20,380 bases of DNA from Candidatus Parcubacteria bacterium (GTDB taxonomy: Bacteria > Patescibacteriota > Minisyncoccia > Phycocordibacterales > CAIZLB01), in contig JACMMR010000008.1 of the NCBI GenBank assembly GCA_014378965.1, positions 1 to 20,380 on the forward strand, in the 5' to 3' direction. A program made the position numbers and the translations under genes. Positions 14,398 to 20,380 of this stretch are shown here, in pieces. Position 1 is the stretch's first letter, and every line of letters starts with the position of its first letter. The notes below the pieces were generated by a model. It was not told the DNA's origin. It made no database searches and saw only the letters and a program-made list of their open reading frames with translations.

Positions 14398-15321
14398 ATG
14401 AAACAATACCACGATTTACTAAAAAAAATTATTAGTGAAGGTATCGATACTACTGACAGAACTGGTACAGGGACCAGAGCAATATTTGGACATCAAATGC
14501 GCTTTAATCTTGAAGAAGGATTTCCTTTGTTAACGACAAAGAAAGTACCATTTAAACTCATAGTAAGCGAACTATTATGGTTTCTCAATGGTGACACCAA
14601 ACTAAAAACTTTATTAGAAAATAATAATCACATTTGGGATGAATGGCCTTATAAGTGGTATTTAAAAGCTGAGGGCTTACCTTTGCCACAAACTGATAGT
14701 GAGGAGTGGACCAATGGATTAAAATCTTTTGTCAATAAAATAATGAGTGATGAAGAATTTAATAAAAAATATGGAGACCTTGGACCGATATATGGATACC
14801 AGTGGAGGTCGTGGCCAGATCATAAAAAAGAAGGTGGTCACATTGATCAAATAACTAGACTTATTGATCAAATAAAAAATTCACCTGACTCGAGAAGATT
14901 AATAATTTCAGCTTGGAATCCTGCAGATATAGATGATATGGCAAAAGCTGGGCTTCCACCATGTCATTGTTTATTCCAATTTAAAATATTAGGAGATAAA
15001 ATGTCGCTACAACTATATCAAAGAAGTTGCGATACTTTTTTAGGTGTACCGTTTAATATTGCTAGCTATGCCCTACTGCTTATGATGGTTGCACAAGTGA
15101 CAGGATATAAAGCACATGAGTTTATATGGACTGGAGGTGATACTCATGTGTATTCAAATCACTTTGACCAAGTGCAAGAACTACTTTCAAGAGATTTTAA
15201 AGAATTACCAATAGTAAAAATAAACCCTGAGATAAAAGATTTATTTAACTTTAAAATGGAAGATTTTGAACTTATTGGATATGATCCACATCCTCCTATT
15301 AAAGCACCCATCGCTGTGTAG
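14398..15321 (+). CDS. thyA: Thymidylate synthase (ThyA type)
   Basis: ThyA methylates dUMP to dTMP using methylene-tetrahydrofolate, leaving dihydrofolate. The 307-residue product shows DRTGTGT (Arg21), the folate/dUMP region LLWFLNGDT, catalytic Cys189 in LPPCHCLFQF, QLYQRSCDTFLGVPFNIASYALL, and FIWTGGDTHVYSNH, ending YDPHPPIKAPIAV. It is about 43 residues longer than E. coli ThyA because of an insert between IWDEW and GDLGPIYG, as in the Lactobacillus-type enzyme. The start at 14398 gives MKQYHDLL, aligning with MKQYLEL of E. coli; the ATG at 14389 would lie inside the -10 box. The reductase gene follows 19 bp downstream, matching the dihydrofolate product. Confidence 0.97.
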   Translation: MKQYHDLLKKIISEGIDTTDRTGTGTRAIFGHQMRFNLEEGFPLLTTKKVPFKLIVSELLWFLNGDTKLKTLLENNNHIWDEWPYKWYLKAEGLPLPQTDSEEWTNGLKSFVNKIMSDEEFNKKYGDLGPIYGYQWRSWPDHKKEGGHIDQITRLIDQIKNSPDSRRLIISAWNPADIDDMAKAGLPPCHCLFQFKILGDKMSLQLYQRSCDTFLGVPFNIASYALLLMMVAQVTGYKAHEFIWTGGDTHVYSNHFDQVQELLSRDFKELPIVKINPEIKDLFNFKMEDFELIGYDPHPPIKAPIAV

Positions 15322-15340
15322 TAAACTTAAATTATAAAAA

Positions 15341-15856
15341 ATGATAAAAACATACATTATAGTGGCTCAAACTGTTGATGGAAAAATTGCCCGAAACAGT
15401 ACTCATGAAGCAGATTGGACTAGTCGTACAGATAAAAAACAATTTATAGAATTGACCAAAAAATCTGGTGTAATGGTTATGGGCTTAAATACTTTTAAAA
15501 CTTTTCCATCACCCTTAAAAGATAGACTACACATCGTTTATTCAAATCATCATGATTCAGAAAAAGATAACATACCAGGAGTTGTTGAATATACAAAAGA
15601 TAGCCCTTCAATGTTGATACAAAAATTAGAAGAAAGAGGTTTTAAAGAAGTAGCTATTTGTGGTGGTACCAGTGTATATACAATGTTTATGAAGTCGGGT
15701 CTAGTAGAAAATATTTATCTCACAATTGAACCAAGATTATTTGGTGAGGGTATAGGTATATTTGATCAGACATTGGATGTAAACATGAAATTAATAAGTG
15801 TGCGTGTGGTTAATGATGAAAATGTACTTTTGTTAGAATATAAAATAAACATTTAA
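15341..15856 (+). CDS. Dihydrofolate reductase-like protein (DHFR/RibD C-terminal fold)
   Basis: The 171-residue product has the DHFR fold: first strand TYIIVAQTVDGKIARN, DWTSRTDKKQFIELTKKSG, VMVMGLNTFKTF, and the NADPH-binding ICGGTSVYTMFM near residues 106-117. The ADWTSRTDKK segment and the closing strands resemble the RibD C-terminal branch more than classical FolA. Directly downstream of thyA, it is the natural candidate to recycle the dihydrofolate that ThyA produces. That pairing supports a folate role over a riboflavin role, but the substrate remains an inference. No SD is obvious; it is likely translated from the thyA mRNA. Confidence 0.85.
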   Translation: MIKTYIIVAQTVDGKIARNSTHEADWTSRTDKKQFIELTKKSGVMVMGLNTFKTFPSPLKDRLHIVYSNHHDSEKDNIPGVVEYTKDSPSMLIQKLEERGFKEVAICGGTSVYTMFMKSGLVENIYLTIEPRLFGEGIGIFDQTLDVNMKLISVRVVNDENVLLLEYKINI

Positions 15857-15889
15857 TAAAAAAATATTTATTTTTATGTATGAACAATT

Positions 15890-16777
15890 TTACCTATCAA
15901 ACATGTGTAACAAAAACTCATCAATAAACCGCTGATCTAGATTATAAAAACTTATACCATCGTTATGTAAATGCAATGCCAATGCCTTCCCCACAAAGCG
16001 CCAGTGCCATGGTTCATATGCATAATACGCATTCCCTTTTGGGTATGAAAGAATAAATCCATATTTGTATGCATTATTTTGTAACCATACAAACTCTTTC
16101 GCTCTTTCAAAAGCAAGTGAAGCACCAGCAACTGATGGATTAGTAAGATCAACTGTAGTTCCCAACTGATGTTCTGAATACCCTTGTTCTGCCACAAACC
16201 TATTAGCAGTATTTGCTCCATATGTAACTTTATTTCGTGACTTCAACTGAGCCTGAATTCTAAATGATCTATATGCTGAAACTACTAGTGGATTAAGTCC
16301 TTCTTTTTTTGCATCATCTATCATTTGTTCAAGAAAATAAACAACATCTACATGAACCACATACTCTGCATTTTTATTAAGGATATATTCACTTGGAATA
16401 GCTTCTGTTTCTGTAGGTGTATAATTTTCACTCAAAAAATATACTTTTGAGTATTTCTTTAATATTTCAGGATCAAGTTTATTTAATTTATCCAAAGTTA
16501 CGACCCGCTCTTCTAAAGTTCTTTTTTCTTTTGCAAGTGAGGAAAATAATGTATTGAAAGATTCTGATGAAGAAGCAGTAATCCCTTTAAGGTTGTATAC
16601 CTCCCGCCCATACGCTTCATTTTGATTTTCCAATAAAGTTTTTAATTCTTGAATTTTTTTTGAAGAAAGTCGGATACGATATTCTCCCCAAACAATGTAC
16701 GAAGTCAGACCGAAGAAAATAATTATTGTAATAATGGTTAAAAATAAAGATTTTTTGGAAGGTTGAGTTGAATCCAT
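15890..16777 (-). CDS. D-alanyl-D-alanine carboxypeptidase, M15B/VanY type, membrane-anchored
   Basis: This enzyme trims the terminal D-Ala of peptidoglycan stem peptides outside the membrane. With the ATG at 16777 it has 295 residues: one N-terminal membrane span (about 9-31), a coiled-coil stalk (about 36-110), then the zinc peptidase domain. Motifs are VSAYRS (166-171), SEHQLGTTVDLT (202-212; ligands His203 and Asp210) and EPWHWRFVG (255-263; catalytic Glu255, ligand His258). The same frame can start at a TTG at 16783, adding two residues; ATG is preferred. It is convergent with the reductase gene. With the deacetylase it forms a small wall-modifying theme. Confidence 0.94.
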   Translation of the reverse strand: MDSTQPSKKSLFLTIITIIIFFGLTSYIVWGEYRIRLSSKKIQELKTLLENQNEAYGREVYNLKGITASSSESFNTLFSSLAKEKRTLEERVVTLDKLNKLDPEILKKYSKVYFLSENYTPTETEAIPSEYILNKNAEYVVHVDVVYFLEQMIDDAKKEGLNPLVVSAYRSFRIQAQLKSRNKVTYGANTANRFVAEQGYSEHQLGTTVDLTNPSVAGASLAFERAKEFVWLQNNAYKYGFILSYPKGNAYYAYEPWHWRFVGKALALHLHNDGISFYNLDQRFIDEFLLHMFDR

Positions 16778-16814
16778 ACACAACAGTATATCACATAAAT
16801 AACTACTGAAACTG

Positions 16815-16842
16815 AAAAAAGCTTATACTTTTTCGTATAAGC
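16815..16842 (-). terminator. Rho-independent terminator after the ferritin-like gene
   Basis: GCTTATAC (16821-16828) and GTATAAGC (16835-16842) form a perfect 8-bp stem with a 6-nt loop. On the minus strand it is followed by six T (16820-16815), ending the DUF892 transcript before the carboxypeptidase gene. A T-rich run on the plus side may allow both directions. Confidence 0.85.
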
Positions 16843-16866
16843 AATTTTTCTTAAAAGTTTTCAATC

Positions 16867-17367
16867 CTAAAAATCTAAATCTTCAATTTTTTTCAAATCT
16901 TCATTCATTACAATAGCAAATTTTTGATCCGCATATTCTTCTTCATCAAGTGTATCCTGGAGTAAATCAACAACGCCGTCAAGTCCGAGATTGTCTGCTT
17001 CATCAATTGCTGTCATATAATTAACCATTTCAAAATGTTCAAGTGACCGAGCAGCTCCTGCTAATAATACATCTTTAATTGGTCCTGATGGTTCGTTAAT
17101 GATGATATCACTAGTATCTTCAATTATACCCCGAATACCGGCACTTATATGTTTTGATGGTGTCATATCGATCATCTCGAATATTTGCTCCAATCTAATG
17201 CTATGCATTCTAGTCTCCTCTAAGATTGATTGAAAACTATTCTTCAAATCTACATCGGTCGCTGCATCAACCATATATGGTAATGCACGTTCTAATTGCT
17301 TCTCAATATCATACAGAGTTTTCATGTTTAACTGAAAAGCAGTCATCGAGTTTACTATTCTTGTCAT
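16867..17367 (-). CDS. DUF892 (YciE-like) ferritin-like protein
   Basis: The 166-residue product is an all-helical four-helix-bundle protein. The family pattern is clear: LYDIEKQLERALPYM (19-32, Glu22), ILEETRMHSIRLEQIF (48-63; Glu51 and His55), SLEHFEMVNYMTA (108-120; Glu110, His111, Glu113) and TLDEEEYADQKF (139-150; Glu143/Glu144). The Glu/His pairs match a di-metal site as in ferritin-like YciE/YciF proteins, linked to stress responses and, in some members, metal binding. It is a single-gene unit with its own terminator. A Fur/PerR-box-like palindrome lies about 120 bp upstream, hinting at metal- or peroxide-responsive control. Enzyme activity in this family is not established. Confidence 0.93.
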   Translation of the reverse strand: MTRIVNSMTAFQLNMKTLYDIEKQLERALPYMVDAATDVDLKNSFQSILEETRMHSIRLEQIFEMIDMTPSKHISAGIRGIIEDTSDIIINEPSGPIKDVLLAGAARSLEHFEMVNYMTAIDEADNLGLDGVVDLLQDTLDEEEYADQKFAIVMNEDLKKIEDLDF

Positions 17368-17488
17368 ATATTTTTATTATTTATTTTAATTAAATTAATA
17401 ATGATTTAATACTGAATTGACAGTAGTCTGTTTATGCTTTTCACATAATTAATTATTACCTTTGCACGTATGAAATTGTAAAGGAGGT

Positions 17489-17505
17489 AACATAATAATT
17501 ATGTT
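17489..17505. promoter_or_regulatory. Fur/PerR-box-like palindrome
   Basis: AACATAAT-A-ATTATGTT is a perfect 8-1-8 inverted repeat. Its ATAAT-N-ATTAT core equals the centre of the 7-1-7 PerR/Fur operator consensus, with the outer bases different. It lies upstream of the DUF892 ferritin-like gene, a typical target class. Chance is possible in AT-rich DNA, and no regulator gene is in this window. Confidence 0.35.
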
Positions 17506-17515
17506 CCTGTTTTTA

Positions 17516-17591
17516 AGAGTTTGCAACATTGACACAAATGTTGTATTTAATTGACTTATCTGTAACAATTTTAAATAGTTTAACAAACTCT
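17516..17591. ncRNA. Possible structured RNA, 76-nt three-way junction
   Basis: An outer perfect 8-bp stem AGAGTTTG/CAAACTCT (17516-17523 with 17584-17591) encloses two hairpins. One is CAACATT/AATGTTG (17524-17530 with 17537-17543, 6-nt loop). The other is ATTTAATTG/CAATTTTAAAT (17545-17553 with 17566-17576, 2-nt bulge). The pairing works on either strand; on minus it would be in the leader of the DUF892 gene. It lacks tRNA features such as GTTCRA. Confidence 0.3.
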
Positions 17592-17701
17592 GTTTCTCAA
17601 ATCATTGTTCTAAGCCTTCTAGAATATTTTCACATTACAGGAAATATTATCTTTGTTTATTATTTATATACACATAAATGTTAGGTGCCGTAACAATAAA
17701 T

Positions 17702-18394
17702 TTATATGTTACTCTTTGCTGATTCCAAAGAATTAAAAATTTTTTTTCTTTCTATCATAGAAGAATTCTCGAAGAAATAACGAATTACAGAAAATATAAT
17801 AATACATAAAATAGTAATAAGGATTAAAGGGGCCTTGGTATATTTTAAAAATAAAATAGATATAGTCATAATTCCTAAACTTAACCACAGACTAACGATT
17901 CGCGAAAACATTTCTTTCACATCAAGAATGTAATCTATTGTTGGACTTAAATCCTGCTTTGCAATTTTATTTTTAACTTCTTCTTTAGTAAGATTAGTAT
18001 CATAATAAATTTTACTTACTTTAAATGATGATTTTGAAAAATAATAAAGTTCATATATATGAGGTATAGTGAGTATAATTAAATTAACAAGAACTCCATA
18101 AAAAGTTAAGTTAGTAACAGGTATTAATAATGTACTCACTTTATTAACAAAACTTATTACTACAATTGAATTAAAAAAATATAAAAAACTGAAAAAAAAT
18201 AAAAAAATTAGGCCTTTAATTTTTCTAAAAAGTGTAATAGAGAGTAAACTTTTTATTATAAAAAAAACTCCTTGGATAAAATTTTCTATACAGAAATATA
18301 TAAGTACAACGAACGTACTCCAACCAAAAAAAACTACGCCAACAATAGGAATGAGATATGGTATATAGTTAAAAAATTTCTGAATCTTTTCCAT
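17702..18394 (-). CDS. Multi-span membrane protein, DUF6498-like
   Basis: The 230-residue product has about six hydrophobic spans (near residues 10-30, 33-52, 60-82, 95-115, 165-183 and 187-207). The N-terminus LIPIVGVVFFGWSTFVVLIY followed by FCIENFIQGVF recalls DUF6498 membrane proteins, where 'GW' and 'EN' positions are typical; this is recognition by eye only. The product is very rich in Phe, Ile and Lys. It starts 2 bp after the stop of the upstream membrane protein gene, so the two are cotranscribed and probably translationally coupled. Function unknown. Confidence 0.8.
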   Translation of the reverse strand: MEKIQKFFNYIPYLIPIVGVVFFGWSTFVVLIYFCIENFIQGVFFIIKSLLSITLFRKIKGLIFLFFFSFLYFFNSIVVISFVNKVSTLLIPVTNLTFYGVLVNLIILTIPHIYELYYFSKSSFKVSKIYYDTNLTKEEVKNKIAKQDLSPTIDYILDVKEMFSRIVSLWLSLGIMTISILFLKYTKAPLILITILCIIIFSVIRYFFENSSMIERKKIFNSLESAKSNI

Positions 18395-18396
18395 TC

Positions 18397-19356
18397 TTAT
18401 ATTGTATTATTGTTTCCATACATATACTCATTTACCTCTTGTTCTTTACCAAACGTTTGCTCATGTGCTGTTCTATACAGTATGTAAATAGAAACGATCT
18501 CAGCATAGCTTGTGACCTGTCTTACAAGAGCTTGTCCATACACTTGAGTTATGTCTCCCAACATTTTACCAGCTTGACCTATACCTGGGATCCCCATAGA
18601 AACCGCTTTAATTCCTTCAGTCATAATAACAACCAATTGATTTGTAATGGCACCAATTGTCTCAACTCCCACAGTCAAGATAAGTGCCTTTTTAAACCCC
18701 TCACTTTTTGCAGTGACATTTAGTAAATCCATTTTTTCATAAATAGAATGTGTTGGAATTGTTCCCCCTTTATACATATCTAAAAATACAAACCATGAAA
18801 ATCGAAGTTTAATACGAAGATAATAGTTATAAATAAAGAATGCAATAATCGAAATAAGCACTATTCCTCCGTATATGTAGATTATATTTGGAGTTAAAAA
18901 TGTATCAAAGTTTTTATAAGCAATAAGAGGTGAAAAAATAATCACAAGCATCAACACAAGCGGAGTAAAATAATATTTAAAGAAAATATTAAACCTAAAA
19001 ACGATAGCTGGCCATAATAATTTTTTTGCCAATTTCCAACTTGCTGACGAGGATATTTCTTTTTTATCAAAGAATGAGTCGATCCAGATTCTTTTTTCAA
19101 TTTCAAAAATAAAACTGACTACTATAATGTAGATGAAAGCCAAAACAGTATAAGCGATTATGTATAAAATAGTAGGAAATGAAAATACAATTGCTTGAAT
19201 GTACTCTTTTCCATAAACTTGTGTTGCTCCGTAACTTGCGAGGATAGCCAACAATACCGGCCACATAATTGTAAGGGTTCGAAGGATCAGTAATTTTTTA
19301 CGAGCTTTAATTTGCGCTCCGATTTCTTTGATTATTTCTTTGTATGTTGGTGTCAT
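18397..19356 (-). CDS. Multi-span membrane protein of unknown function
   Basis: The 319-residue product has a basic amphipathic N-terminus, four strong membrane spans (about 28-48, 58-84, 128-147 and 158-180), and a hydrophobic glycine-containing C-terminal part (225-295) with GIPGIGQAGKMLGDI. No catalytic motif is recognised. It is followed after 2 bp by the DUF6498-like gene. The ATG at 19356 lies 6 nt from a minus-strand extended -10 (TGT-TATCAT), predicting a leaderless transcript. It shares a 75-bp divergent gap with the small plus-strand gene at 19432. Confidence 0.82.
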   Translation of the reverse strand: MTPTYKEIIKEIGAQIKARKKLLILRTLTIMWPVLLAILASYGATQVYGKEYIQAIVFSFPTILYIIAYTVLAFIYIIVVSFIFEIEKRIWIDSFFDKKEISSSASWKLAKKLLWPAIVFRFNIFFKYYFTPLVLMLVIIFSPLIAYKNFDTFLTPNIIYIYGGIVLISIIAFFIYNYYLRIKLRFSWFVFLDMYKGGTIPTHSIYEKMDLLNVTAKSEGFKKALILTVGVETIGAITNQLVVIMTEGIKAVSMGIPGIGQAGKMLGDITQVYGQALVRQVTSYAEIVSIYILYRTAHEQTFGKEQEVNEYMYGNNNTI

Positions 19357-19362
19357 GGTTTA

Positions 19363-19371
19363 ATGATAACA
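19363..19371 (-). promoter_or_regulatory. Extended -10 promoter of the two membrane-protein genes
   Basis: Minus-strand TGT-TATCAT ends 6 nt before the ATG at 19356, placing the transcription start at the start codon. No strong -35 is present. Confidence 0.4.
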
Positions 19372-19401
19372 CAGTTGCTAGTATCTATTAAATACTATAC
19401 G

Positions 19402-19427
19402 ATAGTTAAGTCGCGAACCTTAACTAT
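19402..19427. promoter_or_regulatory. Inverted repeat in divergent promoter gap
   Basis: ATAGTTAAG (19402-19410) and CTTAACTAT (19419-19427) are perfect 9-bp inverted arms around an 8-nt spacer containing the palindrome TCGCGA. It lies between the divergent starts at 19356 and 19432, where a dimeric repressor could control both. It could also be an RNA hairpin just before the small gene. Confidence 0.45.
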
Positions 19428-19431
19428 TCCA

Positions 19432-19644
19432 ATGAACCAAACCCATATCACATTACTCCGTCAATTTTACACACGATGCTTCAATTCGAGTGGCAGTTAT
19501 TGTTTTACAATAGACAGACAAGCCCACATTCTCGAATCAGAGCCTTGCATAGAAGAATTGATCAATGCAGTCTTACTTGCACCTAAACCAATACAAAATT
19601 TTCGTATTAAGCAAGCAGAATATTGGATCAATCTTCCTCTTTAA
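19432..19644 (+). CDS. Small hypothetical protein, 70 residues
   Basis: The frame begins MNQTHITLLRQFYTRCFNSS and ends QAEYWINLPL. Composition is protein-like (mixed charge, three Cys, no low complexity), and it fills an otherwise empty 342-bp gap between two minus-strand genes. A 9-bp inverted repeat lies just upstream and a terminator-like hairpin 30 bp downstream on the same strand, which favours a real transcription unit. The frame continues upstream to 19312, but that part overlaps the neighbouring gene's start and is not protein-like. No family is recognised. Confidence 0.5.
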   Translation: MNQTHITLLRQFYTRCFNSSGSYCFTIDRQAHILESEPCIEELINAVLLAPKPIQNFRIKQAEYWINLPL

Positions 19645-19673
19645 CATTTTTTAGATTTATATTTCAATCAAGA

Positions 19674-19700
19674 CTCTTACTATGTGTGAGAGCTCTTTTT
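19674..19700 (+). terminator. Terminator of the small plus-strand gene
   Basis: CTCTTAC (19674-19680) pairs with GTGAGAG (19686-19692; one G-T pair) over a 5-nt loop, followed by CTCTTTTT. The T run overlaps the stop region of the convergent 168-residue gene and works only in the plus direction. Confidence 0.55.
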
Positions 19701-20205
19701 ATTTCCGCGTATCATATGCCCAATGAAGCAATGCTTGTCTTTGTTTTCGACGACATGTCATATCTCCCTGTGAGCAATTATTTCGAAGTTGTGCAATATG
19801 CCTTCGCATCGCTTTCCATCTTTTTATTTGACGTTGATCCTCAACAGGAATGCGTCGTCCCATATAATACCTACAATACCACTGAAACCACCCACGTGGA
19901 TCTTCTTCGTATATCCATCCTTTCTCTTTCCAAATTTGCAGAGGTAGACTGGCTTTTACTTGAAAATAATTTAATTTTAGATCTTGAGTATTTCCTATTG
20001 CAAATTTTGCATTTGTAAACCAATCTTTTGGAAATTCTTTTGTACAGTCACGCATGTATATACCACCAAATACTCCCATAGATAGCATTTCCCTTGGGGT
20101 GAGTTGAGGTTTAAATTCTGAGTCAAAATGTTTACCAATAGGTTCACTAAGAACATATTGATATTTATTTTGCATTTTGTCGGTGATGGTTACCGATTTT
20201 TTCAT
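19699..20205 (-). CDS. Conserved protein of unknown function (168 residues)
   Basis: The product carries striking blocks I recognise from a widely conserved family in bacteria and fungi: EPIGKHFDSEFKPQLTPREM (20-39), GVFGGIYMRDC (44-54), PRGWFQWYCRYYMGRR (103-118), QIKRWKAMRRH (125-135), and a closing RRKQRQALLHWAYDTRK. It is rich in Trp, Arg and Tyr and has Cys at 54, 111, 144 and 151. No enzymatic motif is assigned and the function is unknown to me. It is soluble. It starts one base after the stop of the small helix-turn-helix gene, so the two form a coupled pair. Confidence 0.9.
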   Translation of the reverse strand: MKKSVTITDKMQNKYQYVLSEPIGKHFDSEFKPQLTPREMLSMGVFGGIYMRDCTKEFPKDWFTNAKFAIGNTQDLKLNYFQVKASLPLQIWKEKGWIYEEDPRGWFQWYCRYYMGRRIPVEDQRQIKRWKAMRRHIAQLRNNCSQGDMTCRRKQRQALLHWAYDTRK

Positions 20206-20206
20206 A

Positions 20207-20380
20207 CTACTTTAGGCTAATATTATTTTTTTCAGCTATATTTTTTATACTTCCACCTGAGCGTCCAAGTTTAAAACAAATATCCTTCATGGGTGTTTTA
20301 GCTTTGGCAAGTGCCTTGAGCTCTTTTATTTCCTCGGTAGTATAGGGTTTACCTGAGTTTTCGATGTGGTTTTTTGTCAT
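20207..20380 (-). CDS. Small helix-turn-helix (Myb/SANT-like) protein, possibly cut by window edge
   Basis: The 57-residue frame begins with an ATG exactly at the window end. It carries KPYTTEEIKELKALAKAKTP, then MKDICFKLGRSGGSIKNIAEKNNISLK, the pattern of small bacterial Myb/SANT-type helix-turn-helix proteins (TxEEIxxLxxLA, then I..xLGRS..SI...A). It is probably DNA-binding. The stop (TAG, 20209-20207) is one base before the ATG of the conserved 168-residue gene, implying translational coupling. The start could lie further upstream outside the window. Confidence 0.72.
   Translation of the reverse strand: MTKNHIENSGKPYTTEEIKELKALAKAKTPMKDICFKLGRSGGSIKNIAEKNNISLK

Larger units (their letters stand above)
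17368..17701. other. 334-bp intergenic region with palindromes and a compact RNA fold
   Basis: There is no gene of usual size. The region holds AT palindromes (for example ATAATTAATTAT at 17445-17456), a perfect AAGGAGGT (17481-17488) before an ATG at 17501 that opens only 17 codons, the 17-bp palindrome at 17489-17505, and the three-way pairing at 17516-17591. A TTGACA (17417-17422) has no -10 at usual spacing. From 17592 to 17701 nothing is recognised. Confidence 0.6.

Noticed and set aside
15856..15877. AT-only inverted repeat (ATAAAAA/TTTTTAT) between convergent genes.
   Set aside because: Seven A-T pairs without any G-C are too weak to call a terminator, though the location would suit one.
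17417..17449. Plus-strand TTGACA (17417) with CATAAT (17444) as a promoter.
   Set aside because: The spacer is 21 bp, outside the functional range; no better -10 was found.
18397..18723. Plus-strand frame over the 319-residue membrane protein.
   Set aside because: Shadow frame; the minus-strand protein has coherent membrane topology and promoter.
1..20380. Mobile elements, CRISPR arrays, defence islands or recoded stops.
   Set aside because: No transposase, integrase, direct-repeat array or in-frame TGA within conserved domains was seen.

Overview
The window is AT-rich, densely packed and mostly made of tight same-strand gene runs. It looks like a chromosomal segment of a Patescibacteria (CPR) bacterium, most likely Parcubacteria-like. 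This is inferred from a short alanyl-tRNA synthetase lacking the C-terminal domain, a sigma factor paired with a DUF5667-type membrane protein, a PilM/FtsA-like protein next to a single-span membrane protein, secreted fibronectin-III proteins, and several tiny or absent 5' leaders. The standard bacterial code fits every gene, so there is no sign of TGA recoding. No rRNA, tRNA, CRISPR array, transposase or phage gene is visible.

Layout. Positions 16-3843 (minus) hold a five-gene run: ECF-like sigma factor, DUF5667 putative anti-sigma protein, GIY-YIG nuclease-like protein, degenerate PilM/FtsA-like protein, and a large membrane-anchored extracytoplasmic protein. Divergent from it (4029-4946, plus) is a secreted protein with two fibronectin-III-like domains, ending at a bidirectional terminator. 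Positions 5014-12195 (minus) hold pepF, short alaS and two ABC exporter half-transporters, whose sequence changes fall in one composite ATP site. Positions 12229-12430 (plus) hold a possible miniature transcription unit: extended -10, Shine-Dalgarno, a 29-residue Cys-rich ORF and a terminator-like hairpin. Then on the plus strand come xth, a polysaccharide deacetylase-like gene, a terminator, thyA and a DHFR/RibD-C-like reductase. From 15890 to 20380 the genes are mostly on minus: a D,D-carboxypeptidase, a DUF892 ferritin-like protein, a 334-bp noncoding interval with a Fur/PerR-box-like palindrome and a compact three-way fold, two membrane proteins, a small plus-strand ORF with its own terminator, a conserved 168-residue protein and a 57-residue helix-turn-helix-like protein at the edge.

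How the genes fit together. Three themes stand out: cell-envelope control and remodelling (sigma/anti-sigma pair, FN3 protein, deacetylase, M15 carboxypeptidase, ABC pair); small-molecule and nucleotide economy (oligopeptidase, thymidylate synthase plus reductase, AP endonuclease); and stress or metal handling (ferritin-like protein with a possible Fur-family site). Family assignments come from motifs recognised by eye. Promoters, RNA folds and small ORFs are predictions.
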